NCBI RefSeq assembly: GCF_001895025.1
Contig: NZ_BCXI01000043.1
Span: forward strand, 1 to 64,000
Length of the DNA stretch: 64,000 bases
Source of the DNA: Rhodococcus zopfii NBRC 100606 = JCM 9919
Lineage (GTDB): Bacteria; Actinomycetota; Actinomycetes; Mycobacteriales; Mycobacteriaceae
Direction: 5' to 3'
Part shown: in pieces, positions 63,928 through 64,000 of the stretch
Position numbering within the stretch: the first letter of the stretch is position 1
How the letters are laid out: every line of letters starts with the position of its first letter
The notes under the pieces: generated by a model
Seen by the model: only the letters and a program-made list of their open reading frames with translations
What the model was told of the DNA's origin: nothing
Databases searched by the model: none
Made by a program: the position numbers and the translations under genes

Positions 63928-64000
63928 TCACGATGCGGCGGCGGACCACCGGGCGCGCCGGATCGCCGGAATCTTCAGGTGCCGGTCGGACGGCATGATG
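63928..64000 (-). CDS. Possible 3' end of a gene entering from the right
   Basis: A minus-strand frame entering from the right edge ends at a TGA at 63930-63928, 14 bp past the convergent AfsA-like stop. Its last residues read KIPAIRRARWSAAAS. Only 24 codons are visible, so this cannot be distinguished from chance. Location makes a gene plausible. Confidence 0.25.
   Translation of the reverse strand, partial: IMPSDRHLKIPAIRRARWSAAAS

Overview
The window is high-GC DNA from a mycolic-acid-containing actinomycete, most likely Rhodococcus or a close relative (Nocardia, Gordonia). The markers are an antigen-85-type mycolyltransferase, an AlkB alkane hydroxylase, two giant non-ribosomal peptide synthetases (NRPSs) and an AfsA-family butyrolactone synthase. 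No RNA genes, insertion sequences or CRISPR arrays were seen.

Layout. (1) 1-17769, minus strand: the first 5,923 codons of NRPS A, cut by the left edge, with five complete modules and part of a sixth. (2) 18.2-25.6 kb: housekeeping and lipid genes, namely mycolyltransferase, alkB, cspA, an AlaT-type aminotransferase, a YibE/F membrane protein and a membrane-anchored Hsp70-like protein. (3) 25.8-48.9 kb: a low-molecular-weight tyrosine phosphatase facing a Wzc-type tyrosine autokinase. The Wzc start codon overlaps the stop codon of NRPS B, a complete six-module synthetase of 6,311 residues ending in a thioesterase. A divergent DUF4012 membrane protein follows. (4) 49.0-60.4 kb, minus strand: a tight nine-gene exopolysaccharide operon. 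In transcription order it encodes an initiating sugar transferase, UDP-glucose dehydrogenase, beta-helix protein, polymerase, WecG-type and GT2 glycosyltransferases, flippase, nitroreductase-like protein and pyruvyl transferase. (5) 61.2-63.9 kb: galU, a tiny secreted protein and an AfsA-family gene whose upstream region contains a sequence resembling a gamma-butyrolactone-receptor operator.

How the parts fit. GalU and the dehydrogenase would supply UDP-glucose and UDP-glucuronate. The initiating transferase, glycosyltransferases, flippase and polymerase would build an acidic, probably pyruvylated surface polysaccharide. Wzc and its phosphatase would control chain length and export. The unusual element is NRPS B, inserted in this locus and in a TGATG overlap with wzc, so a peptide or lipopeptide appears to be made together with surface polysaccharide machinery. 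NRPS A and NRPS B both begin with an EntF-like condensation domain, so both look like chain-initiating enzymes. Only serine (NRPS A module 2) and threonine (NRPS B module 3) can be read with confidence from the binding-pocket residues. The AfsA-like gene suggests nearby hormone-type signalling, but control of the NRPS or polysaccharide genes by it is inference only.
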